Assembly: GCA_020081605.1 (NCBI GenBank)
Contig: JAHREC010000018.1
Location: 4,712,001-4,776,000, forward strand
Direction: 5' to 3'
From: Albifimbria verrucaria
Lineage: Eukaryota > Ascomycota > Sordariomycetes > Hypocreales > Stachybotryaceae
Length of the DNA: 64,000 nucleotides
Each line of letters opens with the position of its first letter. The first letter of the stretch is position 1. Made by a program: the position numbers and the translations under genes. Below, one piece after another: positions 1 through 12,864 of the stretch. Under the pieces are notes generated by a model. The model saw nothing but the letters and a program-made list of their open reading frames with translations, was not told the DNA's origin and did no database searches.

Positions 1-123
1 GCACACACAAGCCCACCCTGACCTACATGCTGCCCCTTACTCCCCACCATCCCCTGATTTCACGCACCTGGGACAGTTCTTTGTGCTAGCGAAGTCAAGG
101 AGGCTAATGTGATCGACTTGTAG

Positions 124-1784
124 TAGCCCGCTGATCAACCGACGCCCAAAGAAACGAGCTCGAGCCCGAGCCACCCGAAGCGCAAGTGGCAAGAAGAACT
201 ACAAAGAAGACTCCGACGACGAAGATGTCCAGAAGCGTCGCTCCAAGCTTGCCCAAGACCAGGATGACGATGAAGCCATCCAAGATGTGACCGTAGCCGA
301 CAACACAGAGGAGGAAATCAAGACCTCCCAAAGTATGAGACCGAGGACAAGGAGACCGCGTGCGTTGCCGCTGTTTCCTAAGCTGCTCTTGTACGCGCAC
401 TCGACTAACACGACAGCTGCAGCATCTCCCAGCCTAGAGACAGCCTTCTTGCAACTTCAACTGCCTCACCACAGAAGCCTAAGCATGTCGACGCTATCAT
501 CGGAGATGACCTTTTCATTGACCCTGCCTTGTCGCCAGCCACATCGACTTGGCCCGGGGCTAACTTCCACCGTTACCCAGAGTGGTTTTCCAAATATGCT
601 CTCACCCTGCCTGTCCGCTCCTATGGCGACCAACATCCATGGACTCACTGGCTGCTACGCCCCCTCGGGACAGTGGCATCCTCAACAGGCAGGTTGGAAC
701 TTACATGGGCCGACACAAAGCTCTCCTCTGTCTCAAGGTCTTGGCTTTCAGAACAACATGGGCCAGTTTTTCCAACCTGGCTTGGCTCAGAACCTACAGA
801 ACCGCGTTCCAGACTTAAGTAATGGCTTGATGTCGAACTACCCACTTCCTATGTCTCCGACCATGGACTTACCCTACCCCAATCAGTTTGGCCTACAGAA
901 CTTCTCCGGCCTTACTCCCGCTCAGCAGAACCACCCCTAGGTCCCGTTGCTCCTCAAGTTGGGCAAAACATTCAGGTACCAGGCCTTGGCTACCCAATGC
1001 CCTTGAGTGAAACCCTTTTGCTTAACATACATCAGCAAAGTCTCGCAATTCCTCCTGAGCTTGCCGCCCCAAGCCCACATCAGCAGCAGTTCAACCTACC
1101 CTCTATCCAGTCTGTCATCGGCGGCCTTTCTTCTCCCGCTGAGACTGCCCAAGTAATGCAGCCAAACCAGCTCGCTCCAGGTACCACTGGCGCGTGGAAT
1201 GAGACTCAGTGGACGCCCGGTCTGCCAATGCCAGCGGCACAGACACCCGTTTCAGAACCGGGCTGGGACACATTACTAACCCCCATGCTGTATGCTCCCC
1301 AGCATCAAATAACTCCTCACAGCCTTCTCCAGAGCTCACACAGCCCATCTATGCAGATCCATCGATCCCATGTCTCTCGGGGACCCATCTTCCCTGTAGC
1401 TTACCATACCCAGGGACGAGTGAGGTGCTCTATACGGGGCACAACGCCGACGTAGTCGCTACCTCGCTTGACGTGGACGACCACCTGTGGTACATGCACG
1501 AGCAGGCACTTGAGGACGCAGATGTGCCTGAAGAACACACACGCAAGGTTGAAATGCCCCTCTTGGGACAGCCTTACTCATTCGCAAAAGAACATGAACA
1601 GACGCATCGCGGGCACGTTATTGACACGATAGACCCCAGGCTCATTGATGGGCCAGATGAGTTGCTTTCGCCAATTTCTAGGCTCGGATCGGTTATTACG
1701 GATTCTCACGGTGAAGATGGAGAGGACGAGGACGAGGACGAGGATGAGATATTCCCTTTGGAGGAGGAGCTCCAGCACATTTGA
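124..1784 (+). CDS. Unrecognised Gln/Pro/Asn-rich protein, 5' end outside the window, frame-broken
   Basis: I do not recognise this gene. A plausible intron end (branch-like GCTAAT, then TTGTAG) lies at about 100-123, so the real start is probably left of the window. The first visible exon encodes a very basic stretch (RRPKKRARARATR) followed by an acidic one (KEDSDDED), which looks like a nuclear protein. A GTATGA...ACAG intron fits 333-416. Downstream the protein is low in complexity and rich in Pro, Gln, Ser and Asn, and it ends in an acidic tail (EDGEDEDEDEDE) before the stop at 1782-1784. The open frame changes near 420-480, 930 and 1300-1450. The last two shifts fit one missing base each, as in other genes here. 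The composition resembles a chromatin or transcription cofactor, but that is only an impression. Confidence 0.5.
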
Positions 1785-2321
1785 TTTCAGTCTTCAGGGT
1801 CAAGTTTGGCGTTGGTCTGGCGAGGAGCATATTTGGAACCCGCAGGTGCTGGTACAAGGTTGGGACAAAATTGATTGGAAGGGAAATGGTTACTACATTG
1901 GAAGGTGTTTGCATATCTTATTCTTAGCATAACCACACAATCAACACTGGTTTGGCATTCATTGAGTGAGGTACATGGCTCGTTGCTTGCGAAGTTCATC
2001 ATCATAACTAGTTTCATCAGCTAAACAAGGCTCCTGCGTAAGTGAATGGCAGTGCTTCGACATAATTCCCTTCCCATTGATTGATCTTTGCGATTCTCCT
2101 CCTCTTATGACTACGCTAGCGCCTGCTTCAACCTGAAGGGTATCTAATTGCACAAAATGAATAGAAAGTTGCCACCCTTGTTATTGATAGTAAACCATTG
2201 CGCTGCATCTTTCGTTCGTATCCTGCATAGCAGGCAAAATGTTTCTGATAGATGTAAAAAGTACTTGGAAATTGATGACGTCGGGAGTAGGAAAATGTTG
2301 ATTGCTGTCGCGAGACTGAGA
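1785..2321. other. Intergenic region between two converging genes
   Basis: This holds the 3' sides of the left-edge gene (+) and the fungal-specific gene at 2322-4702 (-). I see no conserved reading frame, only short chance frames. Confidence 0.6.
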
Positions 2322-4702
2322 TCACACCGCGATGCTAACATGTCTTCGTGCTTCCACTTCCTCAAGAGGGAACTGGAACACAAATTTGAAGAGCTCGCGA
2401 AGGTAGGCATACCGCGATGAAGCCTTGCTCATTGCTTGAATGCTCTTGGCCATATCGTAAGCCGACACTCGCTTGCCGTTAACTGGAAGAGCTTGGTTGC
2501 GAGGGATGATGGCGTCCGTGAGGACCGAGTTCTTGTATTGTTGAAGTAGAGATGCATGGCTTGAATTCGGGCCGAACGACCCAGAGGGAGACTGTTGACA
2601 AATTTCTGCAAGACGGTAGATCCTGACTTGGGGTCAATAACCGAGTCACGATCGAAGCCCATGTTCATCGCGGCGCGCAGCACTAAGACCTTGCACCGCA
2701 TAACGTTTGGATCTTCAGTATTCGCAGTTGTTGTGGCTGTACTGGAGGTCCGAGTGCTGCTATGGGAATAGCTCGAAAGGTTCGAGGCGCTGCTCGACCA
2801 CCTCCCTCCACGACCATTATCACTAGTCGTTCCGAGGACCATTATGTTGGGCATTTGCGGGGACCTGCTCTCCGGAGAGATTGGTGTATCTTCAAACTCA
2901 GTAACAGGGGTTTCGGGTACCGGAAGGGGCTGACGTGGGCGATCTTCTTGACGGCTGCTCTTCGTGCTCTCACGTTTTGAATGGAGAGACGAACGATTGG
3001 AAGCTCGACTCTCTCGACCGGTCTGGTCGATAGACTGGTGTGAGAAGAAGTTGGCCTGGCTCGGCCTAGGGGTGTTTCTCTCTGGGCGGACCTGTGTCCA
3101 TCCATTTCTGAAAATATCACACAAATCCCAGCAGGCTTGAACAGCTGACCCTAGCAATTCCACATCCGGGGTCTGCCGTCTCAGGTGTTTTGCCGGAGAC
3201 TGAGTAGCATTTCTGCAAGACTCCAACATGCCCGTAGGAGTTGATCAGTCTCCTCAACCTGATCACCGCGTTGCTTCATCAACCGATGGCAGAGGGTGAT
3301 ATAAAAGTCCAATGTTCGCTCGCGAAATGCCTCTGGAAGGTTCCTGCTATCTTGAGCACTATACAAGCTACAACAAGTCAGTATCCAAGTCCCCGTAGCA
3401 GACTATAAAGCTGTGAACTCACTGGTTGTTCAGCTCAAAGCTAACCCGCAAGACTGAATCGGCGGTCTCATCCTTCCTGTGGCGGACGTCGAAAAGAGCC
3501 TGACAGAAGTCACGGCACAGGTCTAGGTTCATCCTCACGGTCAAGGACCCAGCAGTCTCATCTTGGTTGTCATAAAGACGTTGGCACAACTTCCAACATG
3601 TCTTCCATGCCTTTTCGTGAGCATCGGGCGTTCCAGAGCTGCTAAAAACCCTGGCTCGATGTATTGAGCTAAGATTGGCAAGAGTGTTGCAAAGCGTCCA
3701 GCATTCCTGAAGTGCGGCTCGCAAGGCAGACACTTCATCGTCTTCCCGTCGTAGAGGGGTTACTTGAGACAAATAATCATCATCGTCGTCACCCTCAGCC
3801 TCAGTTTGCTCATCGATTTCTAGTCATGTATTAGCGGCAGTTTTTGAAATATCCATGGAATATACTAACTCTCGAGACTGCTAGTACTGCTGGAACGGAG
3901 TCGACTTCCATCGGTTAACATATCTTGTAAGTCCTGGGCTCGAGGAGTAGCACTGTCCACACTGTATCGCACAGGCTTAACATCTGTGGAAAGAGGAAGG
4001 CGAGGAGGTCCGATGGTCTGTTGATGCGAAGACGATTAGTCTTAACGGCAGCCCGGAGTGGCTGTAATTAAATCACTTACCGACTGTGGGGTGCCATTCA
4101 GGGCGGCGAGACTGGAATCATCAGCCCTGGGGAAGACCTTTCGCTCCTTGGTCTTTCAGGTGTAGCTGATTCAGTGGCAGTCTACGCAGCGTTAGCTATA
4201 ATTCACTGGAGGCCAACCTGACCTAGCAAGACTTACCCAACTACTGAAGCTCTCTGGAGCATGGATAACCGAAATAGTTTCCTCCGAATTGCTTTGGCGC
4301 ACATTATCCGGTAAATTCGTGGTAAGCATGAGCAACTGCAAGAGTGAGTTTGTGTTCCCATACGGTAATGACATCCCATGACTAACCTCTGAACGGCGCA
4401 CGGAGTGGCCACTATTCGATTGGATATCAATTTCCTCGGACGCATCATCCTCAATCTCAGTAGTCTCAGTCCCATTCGAAGTCACTGGAGAGGGCCCGAC
4501 AATATCACTTGGACTCATAATATGCATAGAATTTGACGACATTCTATTGACGGAGCTCGGTCGTAGAAGGGACGAGTCGGTAGCTGGTGGGGAGAGGAGC
4601 TGCGTTGAGGATTAGCAAGGCTGAGGAACACTATCAGTGTTGGGTCACGTACAGATGACGGAAAGGCGAGCGGAGTCGCTCATTGTCTGTCGTTCCCGAC
4701 AT
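2322..4702 (-). CDS. Fungal-specific conserved protein (DUF7624-like)
   Basis: Function unknown. I recognise a Pezizomycotina family, which I believe is catalogued as DUF7624. The N-terminal half is Ser/Thr-rich and probably disordered. The middle (about 3772-3181) is helical, with repeated Trp/Cys/Leu patterns (LQECWTLCNTLANL, AWKTCWKLCQRLYD, LRACWSLAEMLLSL) that suggest a tandem helical repeat. The C-terminus is well conserved (VLTDAIIPRNQALPVNGKR, then KSIQAMSKASSRYAYLREL) and stops at 2322. The start at 4702 (MSGTTDNERL) is the first Met feeding the GTACGT donor at 4652. At least five more introns follow, including GTAAGT and GTTAGT donors. The frame breaks at about 3188-3191 (TTTT on +) and about 2586-2588 (GGG on +). 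Each closes with one added base. An upstream start cannot be excluded. Confidence 0.75.
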
Positions 4703-7700
4703 GTTTTCCTGGTTTGCGAAGGGAAAGTGTAGATTTCCGGTAGACGATCGCAAGGGGCTTCCAGAGCCATGGCTTGAGCCGGTCAGACTGACGTGGCGAT
4801 TGGCAGAGAGCCAATACCGGTCGGAATCGCTCAGAGTTCTCGTCGCTAGAAGGATGCTATGGAGTAGCTGGTCGACGCGATAGATCTGGGACGACCGAGG
4901 TACGCGATGCGCCCAGTGTTTCTGATCAAGAACGAAGTTGTCGCAAAACGACACTTTGGACAGGCCTGCCCGATCGAAGATCCCAAAGAGATACGCGGTA
5001 GCTGAAGAGTTGAAGATCGCACACGCAGGCCTTTGGATCAGCAAGCTTCCAGAACAGAAGCAAGCCGAAGTCGAAACGGCCTAGGGGACAGAGTGCGTTC
5101 TGAACGGCCGAGGGCTGGTTTTATGAGGCACGGCGTCAAAGGCAGCAGGCAGAGGGGCCAGGGTTGGATGGGCCAACGGACCCCTGTAGAGGTGGACGAT
5201 ATCCCTGCAGCCGTGTGAAATGCGACGGCTTAGCCCAAAAACCCGCAAACTATAGGCCACAGCGCCGGCTGGTACAGTAGTGATGGTGATAACGAAGATG
5301 ATTGCGACGCAGTAGACAGACTTGGGCAGATGGGAGAGGGGTCAAAAGCAATGAGAAATGAAGAGCTGATGCAAATCAAAAGCCTTTGTCTTTGGGCATC
5401 CAAGAAGACTCTAAGCTTATTGGCGGAGCAGGCTGTTGTCATCCGAAGGCTTGAAAGCTGACAATAGTGAGCATAGGACAAATGGAAGTTGCTTAGAAGC
5501 TATGCACCACGCAACAAAGCCACAGGTCAGGGCGGGTAGACCTAGAAATGCAGTGAGCATGCAAGTGTTTAGCGGGACTGATGCGCCGGGCATAACAGGC
5601 CATGTGCTGGTACAGGGAGTGAGTCCAAAATCTCGGCGACCACCAAAAGCCTTGGCTTCTCTAAACCAAGTTGTTGCTGATGAGCCCAATGAAACCGGAA
5701 CTGGGAACACAGAAGAGCTTAGTGATTTGCTCCCTCCCGGTCGTATTGAGCGTGAAGAGCCTCTCCCCATCTTCGAGTGCGATTTCCTAACATGGAGTTT
5801 TCTCCTCTTTGCCCAATGTTTCCTCGCCGCTCCATGGAAATGACCAGGACACGCTGGTGGATAGGCGTCAATCGCGAAAGATCGTAGACAGGGGGCGACC
5901 TGAAAGCACCCACACTCTCAAGTTCCCGAGCCCTGACACAGCAGGGGTTGCTTTTGGTCAGTCCATCCGCCGTCAATGGGGCTCCTTGGCCAGCCACTCA
6001 GGTGGAGGCACGGCATCGGAGTGGAGGACGGGGAGCGCTCCTAAGTCGTGGGGTTGCATGAAGTGGACAGGCGTCGGCGCTTAAAGTGTTCTGAGAGGTG
6101 ACTTCGCTTGTACCAACGACTTGTAGCCAATGTTGCAAGGTAAGGTAAGGAGCTATTGTACACTCTGCTTCACATAAGTGTGGCCGACATTGCGTTGCTC
6201 TTCTGGATCAAATGGAAGTTATGAAGTAACGGGTGACGACTTGAGTTGGTTTTTGTCGTCGTTGTCAAAATAAGCTCTAAATTCATTGCAACGCCGTTGC
6301 TGCCTTCCCACGCTACGCACCTTCCTTGCCTTCCCTTCCCTTTCCCACTTGGATGTGCTCTCAAAAAGTACCTGATCTGAGGTACCTCCGACCTACAAAG
6401 ACCACTCACCCACGTTGCTTCTGCTAATGCCTCCTCGAGTGGGCAAATTCAACCGTGGTCAGCTACTAAACTGGGGCCTACGTGCGGGTGGCACAAGCCA
6501 TCGTTGCCGGGTCCATCCACCAATTTACCGTCTACTCGGTAGAAGTACCTGACCAGGAAGACCATGTGAAAGGGCTGTTGGTTGTGCTGTTCGGTGCATC
6601 GAGCACCGTTGAGCGCATTGAACCTAGCATTGATATGAGCTGCCTGCTTACGGTAGCAAACACCCACAGAGACCCAAGCATACACAAATGTCTTGTTTAT
6701 TGTGAATAGGTTCATTGCTACGAAATGGCCAATAGACTCCGGACTATTTCTTGCAACGACATCGACACATGCGTCCCAAAGCGTCGAACGAACTGCGAAG
6801 GAAAATCCCACCTGGGCATCCGATTTGTCCTACCTACACGGTGCCAGTGCTGTACTAGTGACAACACGCAACTACCCCAAGCGATCCCTGCTGATCAGAA
6901 CCAATCACCACCCTGGATGCTAACCCGGCGATCTGGGTCCCCGCGGCTTTGATGGTCTTTGAAGAGAAGCTAAGCTATGTACCACAGACCTAGTCCAGCA
7001 ACCTCGCAGAACCTTCAGTCATGATTCGTTCGCAACAGCTGGACAATGGTAGCCAGCGTGGCAGGCTAGAGCCCGGGGCAAACGGTACATGGCCGAAGGT
7101 GGGAGCCGAAAGCCCTACTTAAACGCCCAATACAAATCATGATGTGTAGCTGAAAACTGGCGTTTTGCATCCTGCTGACCTCGTGCAACCCGCAACTCCC
7201 ACTTCTGATTGCTGTTGCGGGGAAGCTTGCAAAAATGTTGGATGTCAAGTCTAAGCTAATGTATGCTAGGTCAGCTCTAGGATCTTTCCAGGAAAGCAGT
7301 CTACAAGGAGGCTGGCCCGATAAACAGGTCGTCAGTTGAGGGATTGCATTGCATACGCGCCAAAGCCTTGTTAGCACGAGTCTGCCTGTCCAGGTTGGGC
7401 TTGGCTTCCAAGCAGTACAGTTGTCGGGATCATGAATCCTTGACTAGTTATTGTTCGAGCTGCAGCAAGCGCGGATTAATCCCGTGCCGCAGGCGGTTGG
7501 TCGCCAGCGCGGCAATTTTGTGGCCTGGAGAATGGGCCTCCAAGGATCAGTGAAGCCCAATTCGATGCCGGAGAGTTTCTCTGGTGTTGGTTGCTTGAGT
7601 TTATGACATCCATCGCCTCGAGAATCAACATGCACGACCCCCATTCGGATGTTTTGGTGCCCATGTATGATGAAGTGGCATCCGTCTGTGTGGAGTTACC

Positions 7701-8762
7701 GACCTCCCCAAGCCTCCAGCATGAAAAGTTGGGACGTTCGACCAACATGCATTTGCTGCATTGGTCCGTGACCTGTCTTATTGCCAACCACCGTGACCGA
7801 AATGAGACAGTGCCGCTTCATTTCCCTCCTAGGCGGCTAATCAATCGTAGCCGAAGCGAAGCTGAAGCCGACGGGCTTACATATCGCTGCACGTCTGATA
7901 CTTACGTGAACTTGTAGATACGTGCAAAGAGATATGCAGTTTGTATTTTACACCGCTCAGGATCGATCCTTTCCTACACCTCTTAGGTCATTTCTTCGCT
8001 AGTACATAGGCAAAGTGGGTTGGCATCATGTTCAGTTGTGACCTGAAAATGTTCCCTTTCAGGTGTGACTTTTAACTCCTAGATGGTCAGTCCTCTCACG
8101 AGGTCAGTAACACGAAATTTCCTCATCATGCGAGTCGGCCTGGAATCTGCATGCATGCCCATATCGCCGAGCGTGTTGTTTGTTGTGAGTGATTGCATAT
8201 AACACCCCGTTTTATTGGCACCGACAGTTTGGTCCTGGGGGCCACACCTCTGGATGCAAGGTGTTGGTAGTGACTGGTAAGCGACGCGACACGACACGAT
8301 GTTCTGCTTATCGCCACCTTCCTGAGCCGATCAAAACAAGCGGTGAAATTGAGCCCCAGGTGAGAGCTCACATGAACTGGATGTCCGCATATGTAAGTCA
8401 TGTCCTTGTCTGAGGGCACAAGGAGTCGCCCGTCCTAAGCTTGGTGCAGCAGCGTTGCATATCTTTCCGAATGGCGTAGCCCAGCTGAAGTTTCAAAACG
8501 TTCTTTGCAGCAAGAATGACTGGCTGAGACGTGCCAGAACGTGGTGGTGGTGCTATCATGCCTGATCCCATCGCTTGCTTTACGTTCACGGAAGGGATTC
8601 GAAACAAATATTTCAGACAACTGCTTCATGAATTGCGCAGGAGCATTTGCATGCCCCTGTGCATGACTAATTTTGAAGATCATCCTCGAGCGCCATTCCC
8701 TTTGCATTGCAAACAAACCGATAACGCCATCCCATGCACTTTTCGCTCTGGTATACCCAACT
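4703..8762. other. Gene-poor 4-kb region
   Basis: I find no frame on either strand with a recognisable domain or convincing introns. The longest open stretches (5436-5843 +, 6449-6811 -, 7591-7917 +, 8435-8824 -) have compositions expected by chance. The left part should contain the promoter and 5' leader of the minus-strand gene at 2322-4702. One AGGTACCT palindrome lies at 6380-6387. A small, heavily spliced gene could still hide here, as Rpb10 nearly did. Confidence 0.45.
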
Positions 8763-9163
8763 CTACTCCGTCTCGTTGAGGCGCTGCTTTTTCTCGTTTC
8801 TGCCATCGGGAGTATACCTGTCATGTCGCGTCAGCTCTGTGTGCATCTGATCGAAGATTTTGGGCCCAGGGCATACTTCAGGAGCTTCTCGATCAGATCG
8901 ACATGAGTCATAATCATGCGTCGGCAGCAGTAGCGCTTGAGTCCTAACTCGTCCATGGCATCTCTGGATAATGGTTAGCATCCTAAGAGGTCTCGTTCTT
9001 TCGTAGAATCCTACCCTTCAGTCTTTCTGGGGTCCGCAATCAGTTGGATGTAGCGTTCCCAAAGGTCGCCAGTGACCTATGCTAGTTAATACAAGAATTC
9101 GAATGCGTAGAAAATACGCCAACTGACCTTGCCACACGAAAAGCATCGGATTGGAATGATCAT
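8763..9163 (-). CDS. rpb10: RNA polymerase I/II/III shared subunit Rpb10 (RPABC5)
   Basis: This is the small zinc-binding subunit common to all three nuclear RNA polymerases. It helps assemble the Rpb3/Rpb11-type subcomplex. Four exons (9163-9128, 9076-9015, 8963-8877, 8817-8763) join in frame to give 79 residues, close to the family's usual 65-80. The hallmark N-terminus [12 protein letters not shown] is present. So are the second cysteine pair in [19 protein letters not shown] and the core [11 protein letters not shown]. The four Cys of the CxxC...CC site are intact. The last exon adds a basic tail ([13 protein letters not shown]). All three introns have GT/AG ends, and no frame correction is needed. 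No single long open frame reveals this gene, so it is easily missed. Confidence 0.96.
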
Positions 9164-9436
9164 CTTGACAACCTGCGTTATGGTACCACGAAAGATGAGG
9201 CGAAGCGAAGAAAATGCGGCGCAAAATCACTGATAGGAACTCTTCGGCTCTTGGTGTTGAAAAGAAGTTTGATAGCCGATGTTTTCCCGCCACCTCTTAT
9301 CTTATCGCACCCACCCAAAAAGTTCCTGGCGGGACCAAAATTTCTGCGAATGCGACTCGAAGTGTCTGTTTGCAGACGAATTGCGTCGGAAATTGGCCAC
9401 CTTGATATACCAGCGTTGGTGTTTTAATCAGGCAAG

Positions 9437-12400
9437 ATGGCTGGCGCAAAGAGTCCCAAGACTCTTGTCGATACATTGAAGAAGAGGAAGAGAGAGGTCA
9501 ACGAGAGCAGCCCAAAATCGAAGAGGCAGCGTGCCGTTCGCAAAGACAATGCAGCGAATGCTCAAGGTCGAAATGCAAGCGGAGGAGAGTCCAACGGACA
9601 GCTTGTGAAGGCCAATGGAGACTCTACATCTGCCGCAGTCTCCTCCAACGTCCAGGAATCGCAACTTATCAAGGAGTTCAGCAATGACGAGGCTGGCTGG
9701 AGAGTTTCGAAACCGATGGGCGGACGAATCATGGACATCGACCCTATTCTCACTGAGGATGAGCAGTAAGCACAACTCTGATGGGGAGATTCTTGTAATC
9801 ATGGAGCTAACGACTATCCAGGCATTTCATTTTGACATACAATACGTCTATACAAGTCTACTCAGCAACCGATTCGCTACTAGTAAGACGGATACCTATA
9901 AGCACTCTTGGTGCCTCCGAGACCACTGGATCAGCACCGGCGACGATCGTTGCGACACGGCAATCGAAGATAAACGCAGACTTTGTGTGGGTGGCTTGTT
10001 CTGACGGTCGCATCTACCACGTCAACTGGACTGAGCAGCCCAAGGCTCTAGCCTCCTTCCAGACGAGCACTGGAACTGCGAGGGCTATGGTTGTAGTCTC
10101 GGCTAAGATTGGTCAATCTCAAGAGGATATCGTTGTTGTCGCCGAATCAGATAAGCCCAACCGAATGGACCTAGTTGCCTATCGAGGGCTGACGGGCTCG
10201 ACACCTGAATCGAAGGCCTTTGTCACCTTGAAGAAGCCGGGCAACGCTTTGCACATTCTTGAGAGCAGCGACGATGGCCAGGTCCTAGTTGGGGCCCTCA
10301 ATGATCGCCTGGTGATTGGAAATCTATCGCAAAGAAACATCAGCAACTTCGACGAAATTCAGTATGACTTCTTTTCATTTGATGCTCCGGATCTCGTCAC
10401 CGCGATTGATTTGAGGATCACAGAGAAGCATGCCCAAGGCAATGGTCACGGAAGCAAGAAGAACAGGCACGCTGAAGTTGAGAAGGCCGTGGATATTCTT
10501 GTTGGCGGAGCCCGCGGTAGCATTTACTTATACCAAGATGCCCTTGCCAGAATCCAAGCTTCTGGGAAGTCTAGTCCGGATAGTCCTGCTATTCAGGCGC
10601 AAAAATATCACTGGCACCGAAAGGCTGTGCACGCTGTCAAGTGGTCTCGAGATGGTTCGTTGCTTCGATTTTCGCACATAAAATTCTGACTAACTCAAAG
10701 ATTCTAGGTAACTACATGATTTCAGGAGGCTCCGAGAACGTGCTTGTTATTTGGCAGATGGACACTTCCAAGAAAGACTTCCTCCTCATCTGTCGGGTAT
10801 CGTGGAGAATATTGTTGTTTCGCCTACTGGTTCGTCCTACGTGGTGCACCTGGACGACAACTCAGTCATGATAATTTCTACCGCTGAGATGAAGCCTACT
10901 GCCTACGTTTCCGGTATCCAGTCGGCCGCCATTAACTCGTCGACGCCGAAGGACATGCTTGTGCAGCGTTTGTGGACTGCGAAGCAGCAGGTCAAGCGTC
11001 CTATTCCCGCAGCTATCCGACCTACCGATGCCACCAAACTCCACGTTTGTGTTGGAAATGGTCGTCAGGCGACCATGTCCGGGGAGTTCTCTGCCCCATT
11101 CCTCCAATCATTCGATCTCGAGTCTTTCACGAGCGTTTCGAAGCAAGCCCTGGCCCGTACGCAGCCGACTGATGTCAACATCACTAACAAGGGCAACCTC
11201 ATTGATGAACCCCTTGTGACGCATGTTGCTTTCTCCGCAGATGGCAAGTGGCTTGCTAGCGTTGATGACTGGACACCACCATCGAGAGACATTGAGAATG
11301 TTGGAGGAGACGTAAAGGAGCAGCTTGTTCGCGACAGGCACGAGACCTACATCAAGTTTTGGGATGCGCGCAACGGCGACGACTCGTTTGCATTGGTCTC
11401 CAGGGTCAACGCGCCCCATGCTACAAGCCATACCGAAACAGTACTTGATTTGGCTTCCAACCCGGCTTCTGCAGGCTTCGCAACCGTTGGTACTGACGGA
11501 TTCGTACGCTTGTGGCACCCTAGAGCCCGGCAGCAGGGCGGCATTCCCGTCAAGGAGTCGAATGGCCAAGACGCATTCTCTTGGACCTGTACTCATGTGA
11601 TTGCTGTTGGCGATGCCCTGGGTCAGGACAACATCGTTGATTTGACAGACTCACCAGCACCAACCAAACCCCAGGGCTGTGTCACATACTCGGAAGATGG
11701 CTCTACGCTTTTCGCTGCTTATGGTGGTAACAACGGTGGTGTTATCCACGTCATCGATGCCACTTCTGGCGAAATCATCAAGGCTCTGGAAGGACTGTGG
11801 ACTGGTCGATTGCAAGCTATCCGCGCATTGTCACCATATCTCATCGTTCTTTCCGACGAACTACGCGTCTTTGACGTTGTTGGAGACGAGCTACGTTACG
11901 GCATCGTTATTCCAAAGATCCCTGGTGTTACTGAGCTCCTGCAGCTTGCAGTAGACTACACCTCTGGCCACTTTGCTGTAACTTTGCCTGTCGGGGAGTC
12001 TTCTAGCATCGGGGTGTTTGATCCCGCCGAGCCAGAGCCCCTTCTTGTTCGCAGCACCCCTCACCGTATTGTCAGCTTGGTCTCTGCGCACAACGCCAGC
12101 GGCTTCGTTGCTCTCGATGACTCTGCTCAGATTTGGGTGATTGCGGAAGGCTCAGATCCAGCATCTGTCAGTGCTGCTCGACCACTGCAAGATCTTCATC
12201 TTGATGGCATCACTGGAGATGTGGACAGCGATGAAAAGCAGGTGGCTCTCGTCGATGAGGACGCCGAGATGGTAAGCGACGATGAAGCAGCTGGAGAGGT
12301 GGATGAGGAAGAAGACGTTGATATGGAAGACGTCGCGCACCCCACCGTCCTCCAACAGCAACATCTAGCAGACATCTTTGACTCTGCACCTGCGTTTGCC

Positions 12401-12475
12401 GCGCCTTCTGTGGAGGATATGTTTTACAAGGTTACGAGCCTTCTATCAACAGAGCCCTTGGCTTCTCAATCATGA
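9437..12475 (+). CDS. utp17: U3 snoRNP protein Utp17/Nan1 (WDR75), WD-repeat ribosome biogenesis factor
   Basis: Nucleolar component of the t-UTP/UtpA part of the small-subunit processome, needed for pre-18S rRNA production. A basic N-terminus (LKKRKREV, SKRQR) looks like a nuclear localisation signal. Two WD40 propellers follow, with blades such as KAVHAVKWSRDG...MISGGSENVLVIW and VLDLASNPA...FATVGTDGFVRLWHP. The C-terminus is acidic (DEEEDVDMEDV) and ends with a Utp17-like tail (VEDMFYKVTSLLSTEPL). Introns are 9766-9821 (GTAAGC) and 10655-10707 (GTTCGT donor). At about 10781-10786 the frame shifts where one C appears to be missing from CCTCC. Otherwise about 950 residues read through, as expected for the family. 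The start has an upstream CAAG context and is the first in-frame Met. Confidence 0.9.
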
Positions 12476-12864
12476 AGCCTGGGCGCACATGGAGGCCGAG
12501 CTCGGAGTCGAATAGCCGCACCGGGTAAGTAGTGGGGATGGAATAGGCGACGTAAACTCCCAAGCAACGCAATGCAGAATCTGGAGCACGGATCGGCGGC
12601 CCAGCGGTCATTAGCGCATTGGGGAACCCTTTACAGTATAAGCGCTTCGTTGCGGAGATCATAGAAAGGGCGTTTTTGGCGGGGTTTCCCGATTACGCCA
12701 TTTTGGCACATAAGGTGGTGTCTAGCATGCCCACCCTCTTGGATCATATAAGATACCATTTCAAAAGCATAACATCAGATCTCCATATTCGCCGTGAGCC
12801 TCAAGCCCGTATTGTGCCGTTCCTGCTAGGTTGAACACCAGTCTCTCTAGCGAGACGCTTCGCC
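12476..12864. other. Short intergenic region upstream of the dioxygenase
   Basis: Contains the Utp17 3' end and the dioxygenase promoter and leader. There is an AT-rich TATA-like stretch near 12747-12755 (ATATAAGAT). Nothing else is recognised. Confidence 0.5.

Noticed and set aside
5436..5843. 135-codon plus-strand frame
   Set aside because: No domain, no intron structure, and an equally long frame on the opposite strand. It lies in the likely leader region of the minus-strand gene at 2322-4702.
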